64,000 nt of DNA, taken from the NCBI GenBank assembly GCA_963277665.1, contig OY728147.1:1267213424-1267277423 (forward strand), written 5' to 3'. The notes under the pieces are model-generated. The model was not told the DNA's origin. It did no database searches and was given only the letters and a program-made list of their open reading frames with translations. Within the stretch, counting starts at the first letter, position 1. Each line of letters opens with the position of its first letter. Both the position numbers and the translations under genes were made by a program. Below are positions 1-10,392 of the stretch, piece by piece. Source of the stretch: Viscum album. Lineage: Eukaryota; Streptophyta; Magnoliopsida; Santalales; Viscaceae.

Positions 1-1
1 G

Positions 2-466
2 TCTTATCGATCCACCACCCGCACTGCAACGCGGTCAACTCCATATTCACTGGTATATGGAACGGAAGTAGTATTACCCATTGAATTTCAATTACCTTCG
101 CTCAGAGTATCCATTTGTGATTAGTCATCCACAGATGAAAAATCTCAAAATCGATTGAATGAATTGGAACGGTTAAATGAGAAAAGATTGTGCACTCTGC
201 ACCACTTAGTAGTCTATAAGAATCGAATAACATGAGCTTTCAACAAAAAAGTTCGTCTTCGTTCATTCGTTCATGGAGAATTGGTATTAGTTCTCAGAAC
301 TCCAATGATACCAGGAAATAAACCTCCTAAGCTTGAACCAAAGTGGGAAGGACCTTATTCAATACATAAGGCCTATTCCAATGGAGCTTATTCTTTAATC
401 TCAATGGATGGAGAACTCATCACTACTCCAACCAATGTTAGATTTCTAAAGAAGTATTTTGTATAA
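2..466 (+). pseudogene. Ty3/gypsy integrase C-terminus (partial, broken)
   Basis: The frame starting at base 2 reads the end of a Ty3-type integrase: a TPYSLVYG-EVVLPIE block (around codons 17-32), a charged helix, and the C-terminal GPY/F-like module (WEGPY near 341-355), ending LKKYFV at a TAA at 464-466. Two in-frame stops, TAG at 122-124 and TGA at 233-235, break it. It would insert element cDNA into the genome. The catalytic core lies before the window. The VLPIE wording and the long 3' region suggest the Tat or Athila group, but lineage assignment is an inference. Confidence 0.85.
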
Positions 467-485
467 ACACAAAATACACCATCAA

Positions 486-1085
486 TGGTTCATGCATATG
501 ACCCTAAACTATTTGTAAGTCTCTTACGTCCAACAAGATGTTAAACTGCATCATCCATGGTCCATACATATGACCTTAAACTATTTGCATTTCTTTCGTC
601 CCACACGATGTTAAAATGTGACATCCTAACTACATGACACAAAACTATAAAGAAGTCCCTTATGTCCTGCAAGACGTTAAACTACATAACCAATGGTCCA
701 TGCATATGACCTTAAACTATTCGCACTTTCGTCCAACATGACGCTAAACTGTATCATCCCTTTTTTGTCTAACATGACATTAAACTATGAAAAAGTCCCT
801 AATACGTCTAACATGACGTTAAAATGTGTTCTCTTTTGTCCTTACTACATGACATTAAACTGCACAGTTCTCTTTTGTCCAACATGACGTTAAACTATAT
901 TGTCCCCATCGTCCTAACTACATGACGTTAAACTGTACAGAAAGTCCTTTAATATGTCCTACATGACATTAAACTATACTTCGTCCCTACTACATGACAT
1001 TAAACTGTGCAGCACCAATAGTCCTAACTGCAAGAATTTAAACTGCATAGTCCCCTTCATATGTCCTACATGACATTAAACTATG
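486..1085 (+). repeat. Degenerate tandem array in retrotransposon 3' region
   Basis: About 17 copies of a 30-40 base unit, each with a core like ACATGACGTTAAACTG followed by a short variable stretch and often GTCC(T/A)AC. Isolated copies recur at about 1436, 1470, 1850, 1880 and 24365. The ORF at 693-887, with repeated NMTLN, is a by-product of the repeat. Such arrays are known in the 3' untranslated region of Tat/Ogre elements, where they can seed satellites. Confidence 0.75.
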
Positions 1086-1981
1086 CATCGTTAAGTTTGT
1101 TGCTAACTCTTGTTTCTCACACTAAGTATGACTCATGTGAGCTTATAGAAAACCTCAACCATAACACTCTCTGGGCTATTAACCATGTGTAAGTCCCAAA
1201 ACTATTTTTTAGGTCATTTTCCCCAAGAACAACTTGATCACTAATTCATTCTTTAATTGAACTACGCGGACTTTGATCCTTGCCTTCTAGGCTGGGTACG
1301 TAGGCAACCTCCTGAGTTTCAAGCCCAAAATCAATCTATTCACATTGGTTCACCTTCATCTCGTACGATGTTGATTCGTGAAACCGCCCCCAGAATCAAT
1401 ATCTTTACATTGGTTCACCTTCGTCATTGCTATACGACGTTAAACTATATAACATTTCTGTCCTGTATGACAATAAACTACAATATTCTTTGATACCATC
1501 ACCTGAGAGGGAATCATTATTTATATTGATTTTCAATCATATTTGAAACAAAAAAATTTATGTGCATACATGGAAATACCTTAACCTTTTATCTTGGATT
1601 AAACCATCATTTCATTAAAGTCCCCCTTCACCCTTCACATGTACGAACCAAATTTGTACAGAGGGTATTTCTAGAAATACGTGGGCTTGATTCCCATCCT
1701 TATGGGATACTTAGGAATGTTTGAGTGTCCCTCGAATCTAGCCCCAAGTCTTTTGGGCCTAACCCCAAATTCCACTTTCAGTCCCTTGGCTGAAAAGTCC
1801 CCATGAAAACACACACTGTGTATTTCTTATAATGGTCCGAGCTCAATGACCCTAAACTAAGATCTCCAATTCTTTTGTCCCGCACGATGTTAAACTGTAG
1901 TTCAAGAACTACGTATGGCTTGATTCCCATCCTTATGGGATACGTAGTGAAGTCCAATATTTCAATTCAGGACCCATCCAC
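1086..1981 (+). other. Retrotransposon 3' non-coding region with repeated ACTACG/TACGTAG modules
   Basis: No gene. Three copies of a module of the form AACTACGYG-GCTTGATTCC-GGATACGTAG occur near 1257-1312, 1676-1714 and 1906-1952, and a fourth related copy lies at 31336-31392. The stretch 1088-1500 matches 31230-31560 in order of landmarks (CTCATGTGAGCTTA, the ACTACG module, ATGACAATAAACT, GATACCAT). The copia element inserts at the end of this stretch. Confidence 0.6.
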
Positions 1982-3914
1982 TGTTGGAGTTGGTGGCCTA
2001 GAACCAACTACTTTTTACTTTATTCATTAATAAATTCCTTATCACATCTTGATTGTTCTTCTGCATGACAATGCATGTGATAATGTCCTAAGGATAGCTG
2101 TTGCATTAATGGGTCATAGCGGATCCCTGCTATGATGAGAACCCGGAAGTGCCATAACACTATTCTTGAATATATGTTCTATAGCTAGATGATATTATTT
2201 GAGGGACACAAATAATACTGGTCATTAGGGGTGAGGACTCATAAAACTTTGAGGCACCTTATCATGGTGTGTGCCCTTGGTAATATCCAGGAGGATATTA
2301 TGAGAACGAGACCTGCCAATAGGAAATCCACATTTTATAGTGTCATTGGATGTTCCTATCTGCAGACGTGTGTATTGGTCCTTAAACTTTAAGATTATTA
2401 TTAATGGGTATTACAACTCACGCACTTAGATGTATTGAAGAAAACTGTGATGACACACTATTCGCAGTGAGGTAGGATACGTTGGGTGCGTCACGAGTAA
2501 TACTGCATTAATAGATAATGCGAGAAAGGATTTGTCCCTTCTATTCCATAACGAAAGTAGATATCTCAGGCCCTTTGATAGAATTGATATAGCCTAAATA
2601 AATCCATGTCCATGGTAAGGTATGGGCGAGTTCAATTCCGGGAATTCAAAGAAAGAATAATCGAGCACATGGGTTGATGGCACTAGCATGCAACCCGCTT
2701 GATTGGAGATATCGAGACAAAGGGATTATATTACACGGTAAGCATTCGTAGGAGGTGACACGTCATTGCGGCATTAAATTCTTTCTCTATGTGTGCCTTG
2801 GCATGTTGCTAGATTCTAACCTTGGACTTTAGTCAGGCTCTGCCTAATACCACTGAGAAAGAGGCCTAGAGGATTACACACTAAGTGTGTCCATGTATCT
2901 CAGTTAAATATTAATTTAAAAAGTTCAATAAATATTATTCTCGACTGTGGTTTATTAATTATTTAAGGATTCCTGGTCGCATTTATTTTGACACTAGTTA
3001 TTCGATAGAATATATTGTGGGTGAAATAATATATATTTATTAGCTAGTAATGCAGTTACATTTATTTAATAAATAAATATCCATTACTCAAGGTCTAATA
3101 AATATGGTGGAGGAAATAAATAAAATGAAAAATAAAAAGTACATGCCGTGTATATTTATATACACGCTGTGTAGTTTGTTTTTCAGGATTCATGAGAAAA
3201 TATTGTTTATTTAATTAAATGATATTAAATGTAATATGTTGGGCGCATGTCAGGTAATAATGATGGTCAACTATCATTATTAAGACATGGGGTATTACTA
3301 AGAATTAAATGAAATGATTAAATGCTTTCGGGCAATTAATTCATTTTATTATTCTAAGTATTATAATCTCAATTACATTATTCTCATAGAAAAAAAAGGA
3401 GCCATTGTTGTGAACAACATTTTTGGAAATACTCTCAAGCCAAGAGAGAATTCCCTTTTCCACCAAGAACGCTTTCAAGTTACGAGAGTGAGATCCTCCA
3501 CTGGATCAAGGCGGTAGAAGGCGGACATCGCAAGCGAAGGTTCTTTCATGCTAGCACCCATAGATCCCTTCATCGATATCCAGAGATACGTGGAGCACGT
3601 GTGGATCACCGCTAGAGGAATCTTGTACTTGGATTATACGATGAAACAACGGATCACAAGATCGTGACCAGAGACTCCAACAAAGAAATAATTCCATCGA
3701 GGTAATTCTTATGAATTAATTAAATTAATTATAATCAACATATGATGATCCTATCTCAAGGGTTCTGGGACTCTTATTTTCTTTTTCATTCTTCGTTCTA
3801 TTCCAAAGATTAGGCGTTTTATATCGTGACGGATCTCGGATTTAACGTTGTTTAACGTTAAAATTAAAGTTGGGAAAACCCACCAACGCACTTCCGCTGT
3901 GCCCAGAACCTACA
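1982..3914 (+). repeat. Copia-1 5' LTR
   Basis: Begins TGTTGGAGTTGG and ends AACCTACA. It aligns along its full length with 21401-23334. Near its U3/R part it holds a pair of related 13-bp motifs at 3140-3152 and 3161-3173 (TACATGCCGTGTA and TACACGCTGTGTA), 21 bp apart, that are decayed in the 3' LTR near 22558-22595. Confidence 0.93.
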
Positions 3915-3916
3915 AG

Positions 3917-3927
3917 TGGTATCAGAG
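3917..3927 (+). other. Copia-1 primer binding site (tRNA-iMet)
   Basis: TGGTATCAGAG, the plant initiator-methionine tRNA complement, begins two bases after the LTR terminus CA at 3913-3914. Confidence 0.93.
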
Positions 3928-4163
3928 GGGTCATATCATTGATTATAATTATTTATTTTTTCGTTGGTAATTTACGCATTTAATAATTTAGTTATTTCAA
4001 TTCAAGTTTAATTGTTCTGGAAATCTGAATATCGAGATCCGTTCCTCCTCCCTCGTTTCTCGTTCACCTCACAGAAACAAATTTTTCTTTTAATTTTGAT
4101 TAAAATAAAATAGAGGAACTCATCTGGAAGAGAAAAACGTTTCTGGCCATACAACACCAGAAT

Positions 4164-4549
4164 ACACGGCGTGTATTTGGAAGTACACGTTGTGTAGTCT
4201 AGGTTCAATGCATTGACTGATCCTCCAAATCAGGTCGTGTATTGAAGTCATTTATGAAACCGTGTGTTGACTAGAAAAAGGTGGGACACAGTTTCCAGAT
4301 TACACGCCTTGTGGTTCAATGAACATGGCGTGTAGTCCCTTCAGGTTTGGGTTGGACCATGTACCCCGTACACGGCTTGTCCGGCTGGAAACCGTGTAAC
4401 GCGAAAACTACACGGTGTGTGTCCAAAAGAACACGTTGTGTACTCTGAAAATTTCTGAAGTACATAAACACGCCATGTCCCCAGGCGTGTACTTCAGATG
4501 GATGGTGAAGAAAAGTACACGTCGTGTAGTCAGAACTACACGCCATGTA
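4164..4549. repeat. Cluster of paired 13-bp interrupted palindromes in copia-1 leader
   Basis: TACACGNNGTGTA-type sites occur at 4164, 4185, 4302, 4323, 4409, 4431, 4516 and 4537, as four pairs with start-to-start spacing of 21-22 bases. Weaker sites lie near 4237, 4261, 4369, 4391, 4468, 4484 and 4605. The ORFs here on the minus strand follow the repeat and have no family resemblance. Confidence 0.7.
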
Positions 4550-4620
4550 CTCACCCAAATTACGCAGATTTATTAAAATTTATTATTATATTATACAAAC
4601 CCTTAAGACGTGTACCATGG

Positions 4621-6064
4621 TGTAGGTGTAAAGCTGAGGCACAACATGTGATAGGTGTTTTATATATATGTGTTTAATTTAACATCTACGTAATAAATGG
4701 GAATTCACCGGGTTTCCTCCAAGGTACAAGTTACATACAAGGATAATTTTAAATGAATTTATTTGTTTAAAATTATGATGGATGAGAATCTCAAGGAAAT
4801 TCAGAAAAATGATTTAAGATAAAAGGATTGATTAATTAAAGATAATTAATTTATTCGAGCGTGATGTATCTTAAACAAGAATGATTAAATAATTAAATGC
4901 TAGTTTTATTTATGCGTAAATATCGTTGCATGTATGGATGATCATGAGCTAGACCGAGACCTTTGTATGTGAATGGTTTCTTTTAATTTATTTATTTAAA
5001 TTAAATTTGTTGTCCTGCAATCCATCTCCTCATTAATATGTAGGGCCTGCATGCCCAAGGATTCTTTTATGTAAAAACACCTTTTACCCCTCACCTGCGT
5101 GTGATATAAATGCATATGTAATAGATGGAGATCCCAAGCTAGTGGAGGTGGCTCAAGTCAGGAGCCAAGGTGAAACCAATCCAAGGAGATACAAAGGTGG
5201 ACAGGTGGAAAGTTGTAAACATGAACCCAAAAGGTTAAAGGTGTTTCTTCCCTAGGTCTTGGGTTAGTTTATCAATTGCTAGATAAACTAACCAATAGAA
5301 AAGCTCATGATCATACCATTTATTTTATTTCTGTCAGTTGCATGGTTTATTTATTGTGGGTGTGTTTTCACGATCACACAATTAATAAATTAAACGAGCA
5401 TGCAAGATGGAACTAAAATAAAACCGTCTTATATGTAAATATTATCTTAGACATGGTTAATCACTTAAGTATATCCCACTTAATATTAACAAGCATGTAA
5501 TCAAAGATAATAAAATGGAAATTTACGTATAAGGATAAAATCCCTCAAAATAAATATTAAGTCGGCATAGCCTTCTATAATCTTGGTTAGAATCGAACCA
5601 TAGGTCAAAGTGCTTGACCAACCCTAGTTGGGGTGATTTCAATTATCGTGGAATTCTAATTCAAGGTTTTGGGTTGACTTGACTTGGTTCTCATCAAGGG
5701 TTGACTGCCACAGCAGGACTTGGTGTGACCAAGAGGCAAAGGTTGAGGAAATCCAAAAAGGATTTCAGGATTGGGGAGTCCACTCAGCGGATCAAGGAGC
5801 TGCGAGTTAATGTAGTTGGAATTTGGAATGCCTACCTAAAACCCTTCAAGTTGCTTGACCAACCCTAGTTGGGGTAATGCAAAGGGCAATATGGATCCTT
5901 GTCACTAGAATATTCACGCAACAGAATATTCTGAAGTCAATGGTGAGGGCTATTGGATTTCGATAAAATAGTGGGAGACTAATAAGTATTAATTTATTTG
6001 TCTCAATTTTTTGTAATAAAGTACTAAACCTTTTCTCATCTTAATTTGTAGAAATGGAAAGAAA
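4621..6064 (+). other. Copia-1 untranslated leader
   Basis: No gene. AT-rich leader between the palindrome cluster and gag. The part from about 5370 is alignable with 47230-47930 ahead of the second copia gag (shared CCACTTAATATTAA, TGACTTGG and CTTCAAGT-GCTTGACCA blocks), which shows the two copia elements are related. Confidence 0.65.
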
Positions 6065-6340
6065 ATGACTTCAAATATATCATTGCGCACCATACTTGAA
6101 AAAGAAAACCTTCTCACTAGCACTAATTTCCAAGAGTGGCAGAGGCATTTATGCATCGTCCTTCGCCACGAAAGGAAATTATATATGCTGGAAGAGTCTA
6201 TTCCAGTTGCGCCTGGGAAAGAGGCTAGTGATGAGGAATTATCTCTATACATGAAACACATGGATGATGCCACATATGTCCAATGTTTTATGCTATCGTC
6301 CATGTCTAATGAGCTATTGAAGCAACATGAAAACATGGAG
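6065..6340 (+). pseudogene. Copia-1 gag, N-terminal fragment
   Basis: Starts with ATG after GGAAAGAAA and encodes an N-terminal copia Gag (retrotran_gag-like) segment with the NFQEWQRHL block and the ASDEELSLYM and SSMSNELLKQHENM blocks. Gag forms the virus-like particle that holds element RNA. The normal reading breaks off after the QHENM block. The missing part, including the zinc knuckle, corresponds to about 520 bases present in the second copia element (48219-48738). In its place stand an inverted gag fragment and a palindrome array. Confidence 0.85.
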
Positions 6341-6361
6341 ATAATTCCTCATCACTAGCCT
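6338..6361 (-). repeat. 24-bp inverted copy of upstream gag sequence
   Basis: Bases 6338-6361 are the exact reverse complement of 6222-6245 inside gag. The copy marks the junction between gag and the foreign palindrome array. Inference: strand transfer or fold-back synthesis during reverse transcription or repair. Confidence 0.85.
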
Positions 6362-6365
6362 GGCT

Positions 6366-6695
6366 CCACCGGCTAGCCGGTACAGTCCCACCGGCTGGCC
6401 GGTGCTTGAGGAATTTGGGAGATTTCGAGTCTTGGCTCCACCGGCTGACCGGTGGATGGGCCACCGGTTGGCCGGTGGCTTGGCAGTAGCTGATTCTTCT
6501 TTTCCAGGCACCACCGGCTGACCGGTGCCAGAGCCACCGGCTGGCCGGTGGGCAGACAGTGGCTACCACTGTTTGACTTGATTCCACCGGCTGGCCGGTG
6601 GTCAAGCCACCGGCTGACCGGTGGAGCCTGGCAGTGGGAAATGCCTCTGCCAGGTCCACCGGCTGGCCGGTGCTATCACACCGGTTGGCCGGTGG
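6366..6695. repeat. Five regularly spaced 40-41-bp repeats made of paired 18-bp palindromes
   Basis: Ten copies of CCACCGGCTGRCCGGTGG or close variants lie as five pairs: 6366-6404, 6438-6478, 6511-6551, 6584-6624 and 6656-6695. Pair starts are 72, 73, 73 and 72 bases apart. Members of a pair start 22-23 bases apart. Intervening segments of 33, 32, 32 and 31 bases are much less alike than the palindromes. The array is immediately followed by a 17-bp palindrome at 6693-6709 (GGACTGAA-T-TTCAGTCC). The array replaces most of copia gag. Several frames stay open through it, but they only read the repeat. Confidence 0.9.
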
Positions 6696-6840
6696 ACTGA
6701 ATTTCAGTCCACTTGATGTGCTTCATGGCCCAATTCCTTGGCAATCTTTTTCCTATAAAACAAAAACACTTAAAACAATGTTAGATAAATAAGAAAGTGA
6801 TTGTGATCATGAAAATTAAACCACGAGGGGATACGAGAGG
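6696..6840 (+). other. Foreign segment after the palindrome array
   Basis: No gene. This stretch does not match the copia gag it replaces. It holds a TATAAAA-like run near 6752-6760. Copia-like sequence resumes near 6840. Confidence 0.4.
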
Positions 6841-7430
6841 TACAAAAAAAGGTTCATTTGTTATCGAGTGCAATCTTTATATTTCTACACATTGGGTATT
6901 AGATACAGCTTGTGGGGCTCACATCTATATTCAAATACAGGAACCAAGTAAATTTAGAAAGATCGCCAGAGGAGAGGTGGATCTTCAAGCTGCCAATGGT
7001 GCAAGGCTGGCTGCGTTGGCTATTGGCGACTACCACCTCTCATTGCCGACTGGGATGATTTTGGTTTTACATAACTGTTATTATGTGCCTAGTGTTTCCA
7101 AGAACATAATTTCTGTATGTTGTTTGGATATGGATGGATTTGTTTTCAAATTTGGAAATAAGGGTTGTCTCTTTTATAAGAACAATGTATGTTATGGTAT
7201 GGAACATTTAAATAATGGTTTGTATGTATTGAATTATGAAAACCAAGTGTTGGAAATCGATAATGAAACAAACTCACATGACTCATACATCACCCAGTTA
7301 TAGTATCACCACCTTGGTCATGTGAACGAGAAGCATTTGACAAAGCTCTGTCAAGATGGCTATTTAGACTCTATTGAGCTAAAACCACTTGATAGATTTC
7401 ACGCTTGTTTACAAGGAAAATGAATAAGCT
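6797..7430 (+). pseudogene. Copia-1 protease and GAG-pre-integrase region
   Basis: The frame 6797-7303 contains the copia aspartic protease motif region WVLDTACGAHI (the usual D-S/T-G triad reads D-T-A here), a NNCYYVP-type block (HNCYYVPSVSKNIIS) and the C-terminal half of the protease. It ends at a TAG at 7301-7303. The same frame goes on into the HHLGHVNEKHL zinc-binding pre-integrase segment and then shifts near 7410-7420. The protease would cleave the Gag-Pol precursor. The G-to-A change at the active triad and the stop and shift indicate a dead copy. Confidence 0.85.
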
Positions 7431-8298
7431 GACTTTTGGTGGACAAGGTGAAAGGGCCACAGAGCTTCTAGGATTGGTACACATGGATGTGTGTGGACCA
7501 TTTCCAATAGAAGCTAGAGGTGGATATTCTTACTTCATTACTTTTACTGATGATTTGAGTAGATATGGCTATGTCTACTTAATGAGGTATAAGTAAGAGT
7601 CCTTATAGAAATTTAAGGAATTAAAGAATGAAGTAGAGAATCAGCTTGGTAAGAAGATAAAGAAGCTTCAATCGGATCGAGGTGGAGAATATCTGAACCA
7701 AGAGTTCATCGATCTTCTACGAGAGTCTGGGATTCTATCTCAGCTCACTCCTCTTTATACACCATAGTGGAATGGTGTTATTGAAAGGAGGAACTGCACC
7801 TTGTTGGACATGGTGAGGTCAATGATGAGTCATGCGGATCTTCCATTATCCTTTTGAGGATATGCATTACAAACTACAGAATACACATTAAACTGAGTAC
7901 CAACTAAGGCAGAAAATGGAATTCCATCCGAGTTATGTAATGGAAGGAAACCCACTTTGTTGCATACACGTGTATGGGGATGCGAGGCATTTGTTAAGGC
8001 CTTATCAGGCAACAAAATAGCACCCCGGGGCATGAAGTGTATCTTTATAGGATATCCAAAGGAAACGAAAGGATATTACCTATATAATCCTCAAGACAAG
8101 AAAGTGATTGTCGCCATACGAGCTGTCTTTCTTAAGAGGGAGCACATCCTCAAGAAGGATAGTGGGAGCACGATTGACTTCGACGAAGTTGATGCTCAAG
8201 ATACACAGGAGTTAGTACAGGAACAAGTTCCACAGGTCCCCATGGAAGAGGTTCCAGAAACACAAGTACTGCGTAGGAGCTCAAGAGAGGTAAGGTAA
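7405..8298 (+). pseudogene. Copia-1 integrase (broken)
   Basis: Contains the rve core: HMDVCGPF with the first catalytic Asp, FTDDLSRYGYVYLM with a second, and a later WNGVIERRN block with the expected Glu. In-frame stops occur at 7594-7596 and at the former Gln before WNGVIERRN (TAG near 7767). The C-terminal part (7957-8298) holds the VWGCEAFVK and CIFIGYPKETKGYYLY blocks, then an acidic linker ending LRRSSREVR. Integrase joins element cDNA to the host chromosome. Confidence 0.85.
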
Positions 8299-9444
8299 CC
8301 AGAGAGATTTGGTTTCCTAGTCACCGAGGATGGTGAATCATTATTGTTGGACAATGATGAACCTCTCTACTACAAGGAAGCAGTAGAAAGCTCAGAAGCT
8401 GCAAGATATCTAGAAGTTATGAATTCTGAGATGGATTCCATGTATTAGAACCAAGTCTGGGTTCTGGTCAATGATCCAGTTGATGTAAAGCCTATTGGAT
8501 GCAAATGGGTATTCAAAAGAAAGCTGGACATGGAAGGTCAAGTTAGCACCTATAAAGCAAAGCTAGTGGCTAAAGGATTCAGACAGTGTCAAGGAATTGA
8601 CTATGATGAAACCTTCTCGCCAGTTTCCATGTTTAAATCCATAAGAATCATACTTGCCATAGCATCTTACCATGACTACGAGATTTGGCAGATGGATGTC
8701 AAAACAGCATTCCTTAACGAGAACCTTCAGGAAGATGTCTATATGACACAACCAGAAGGGTTTGTGACACCAGGTGAATCCAAACGGGTTTGCATGTTGT
8801 AGAAATCCATTTATGGATTGAATCAAGCATCCAGGTCATGGAAAATTCGATTTGATGAAGCCATAAAGGAATTTGGTTTCATTAAGAACGAATGTGAGCC
8901 ATGTGTTTATAAGTGGTTTAATGGGAATGCGGTCGTCATCCTAGTGGTATATGTTGATGACATATTGCTTATTGGAAACGACGTACCAGCCTTACAGTCA
9001 GTTAAGAACTGGTTGAACAAGTGTTTCTCCACAAAGGACTTAGGAGAAGTAGCCTACATTCTAGGGATCAAGATCATTCATGATAGATCCAAGAGGTTGC
9101 TTGGACTAAGTCAGGGTACATACATTAACCAGATACTAAAGATATTTAGTATGGAAAAATACAAGAGGGGATTGGTTCCAGTGTCACATGGATTACATAT
9201 TTCTAAGAAAATGTGTCCCCAGACACAACAGGAGAAAGATAGGATGAGTAAGATCCCATACACTTCGGCTATAGGATCCATCATGTATGCCATGTTATGT
9301 ACCAGGCTTGATGTTGCCTATGCACTGAGCATGGTAGTAAGATATCAAGCAGATCCAGGAGAACAGCATTGGACTGTTGTTAAGACTGTCCTTAAGTATC
9401 TGAGAAGAACTAAGGATATGTTCATGGTGTATGGAGGAGACTAG
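8299..9444 (+). pseudogene. Copia-1 reverse transcriptase (RVT_2) with stops
   Basis: RVT_2 domain blocks are clear: KAKLVAKGFRQ, QMDVKTAFLNENL, YVDDILLIGND with the catalytic YVDD at about 8950-8962, and LGEVAYILGIKI. Stops include TAG near 8446 and TAG at 8800-8802, where CAG is expected before KSIYGL, and TAG at 9442-9444. Several stops look like C-to-T changes at CAG, as expected for a methylated, silenced element. The domain copies element RNA to cDNA. Confidence 0.9.
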
Positions 9445-9932
9445 GAGCTTGTCATTAGAGGGTATGCTGATGCTGGTTTTAAAACAGATCAGAATGATCT
9501 GAAGTTGCAATCTGGATATGTTTTCCGTCTCAATGGAGGAGCTGTGAGCTGGAAGAGTTCAAAGCAGCCAGTTGTCGCCGATTCTACAGCGGATTCTGAG
9601 TATATAGCGGCTTCTGATGCAGCCAAGGAAGTCGTTTGGATTCGTAACTTTGTCCAGGAGCTTGATGTGATTCCTAGCAGTAAAGATCCCATTACATTGT
9701 ATTGTGATAATACTGCAGTGGTGGCTCTTTCAAAAAAACCAAGATCACATCAACGGACAAAGAACATACTCCGGAAGTATCACCTTTTGAGGGATTTCTA
9801 TCAAAGGGGTGAAGTTGCAGTGAGCAGAGTGTCCACGGAAGAGAATGTGGCGGACCCCATGACTAAAGGTCTATCTCAGCAGAAGCATGAATATCATGTG
9901 AGAGCTAGCGGGTTAAAGGTTGTTAGCAGTTG
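9445..9932 (+). pseudogene. Copia-1 RNase H region, left copy (ends at CACTA junction)
   Basis: The frame encodes copia RNase H: SWKSSKQPVVADSTADSEY with the catalytic Asp/Glu block, LYCDNTAVVALSKKP with another Asp, and TKNILRKYHLLRD. It is in frame with ADPMTKGLSQQKHE, then runs into CACTA subterminal DNA at 9933. From 9720 on, the sequence is duplicated at 21167-21379. Confidence 0.88.
9720..9932 (+). repeat. 213-bp copia segment duplicated on both sides of the CACTA element
   Basis: 9720-9932 and 21167-21379 have the same length and differ at only two positions (G/A in CTCCGGAAG and T/C in GGTCTATC). The left copy joins the CACTA interior through AGTTG (9928-9932). AGTTG is followed by CGACGG in the CACTA right end too (21079-21083). 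Confidence 0.93.
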
Positions 9933-10225
9933 CGACGGGATTGCTTTCCCCGTCGCAAATAGTTTTCCCGCGATGCGTGCCAAATCGCGGGAAACTTATT
10001 TGCGACGGGGGAATATTCCCGTCGCAAATAACCGGCGGCGGTAAAAGGTATTTGCGACGGGAATATTCCCCCGTCGCAAATACTATGTCGGCAGGGGTTA
10101 TTTGCGATGGGTCCCGTCGCAAATAACTATTTACCGGTTGACCGTAATAAATGTTGGCTAAGGTATTTGCGACGGGTACCGTCGCAAATAATACTATTTG
10201 CGACGGGATTCCCGTCGCAAATAAT
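9931..10225. repeat. Left subterminal palindrome cluster of CACTA-1
   Basis: About six hairpin-like units of TATTTGCGACGGG facing CCCGTCGCAAATA with spacers of 0-12 bases, at 9931-9960, 9997-10031, 10047-10085, 10099-10127, 10162-10194 and 10195-10225. A related CCCGCGAT..ATCGCGGG pair lies near 9968-9992. In CACTA elements, subterminal repeats are binding sites for the TNPA-type protein. Confidence 0.85.
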
Positions 10226-10231
10226 CTAACC

Positions 10232-10239
10232 TATAAATA
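10232..10239 (+). promoter_or_regulatory. TATA box of CACTA-1 transposase promoter
   Basis: TATAAATA directly follows the subterminal palindromes. A pyrimidine-rich putative transcription start and leader follow about 25-35 bases downstream. Confidence 0.65.
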
Positions 10240-10261
10240 CCCCCATCCGTTTTTTTCATTT

Positions 10262-10392
10262 CATTCTCATTCCTTATCTTCTCCTTCTCTCAAAATTATA
10301 TTTCTAGAGTTGAGTTTTTCTCCAGTTTAATTTTTTTCTCCGGAGCTGATATTAAAGTTTTGAAGAACGATCAGAACAGATCAATTTTCAAG
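10262..10392 (+). other. Putative non-coding leader exon of CACTA-1
   Basis: A CT-rich then purine-rich leader ending TTTTCAAG before the donor GTATTT at 10393. The first good acceptors ahead of transposase ATGs are TTTTATAG at 15047-15054, six bases before ATG 15061, and TTTGTTTCAG at 18708-18717, directly abutting ATG 18718. Inference: one leader spliced to two alternative coding parts, as in maize En/Spm. The start at 10262 is estimated from the TATA box. Confidence 0.55.

Noticed and set aside
4008..4558. Two minus-strand ORFs in the copia leader
   Set aside because: They follow the TACACG-GTGTA repeats and match no protein family I recognise.
6306..6659. Minus-strand ORF of 117 codons (and overlapping ORFs 6314-6514 and 6598-6792)
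   Set aside because: They read through the palindrome array and its inverted gag fragment. The open frames follow from the repeat, with no family resemblance.
6366..6695. CRISPR array
   Set aside because: The repeat/spacer geometry fits, but the repeats are themselves paired palindromes in a plant copia element, the spacers are partly alike, and there are no cas genes. Called a palindrome array instead.
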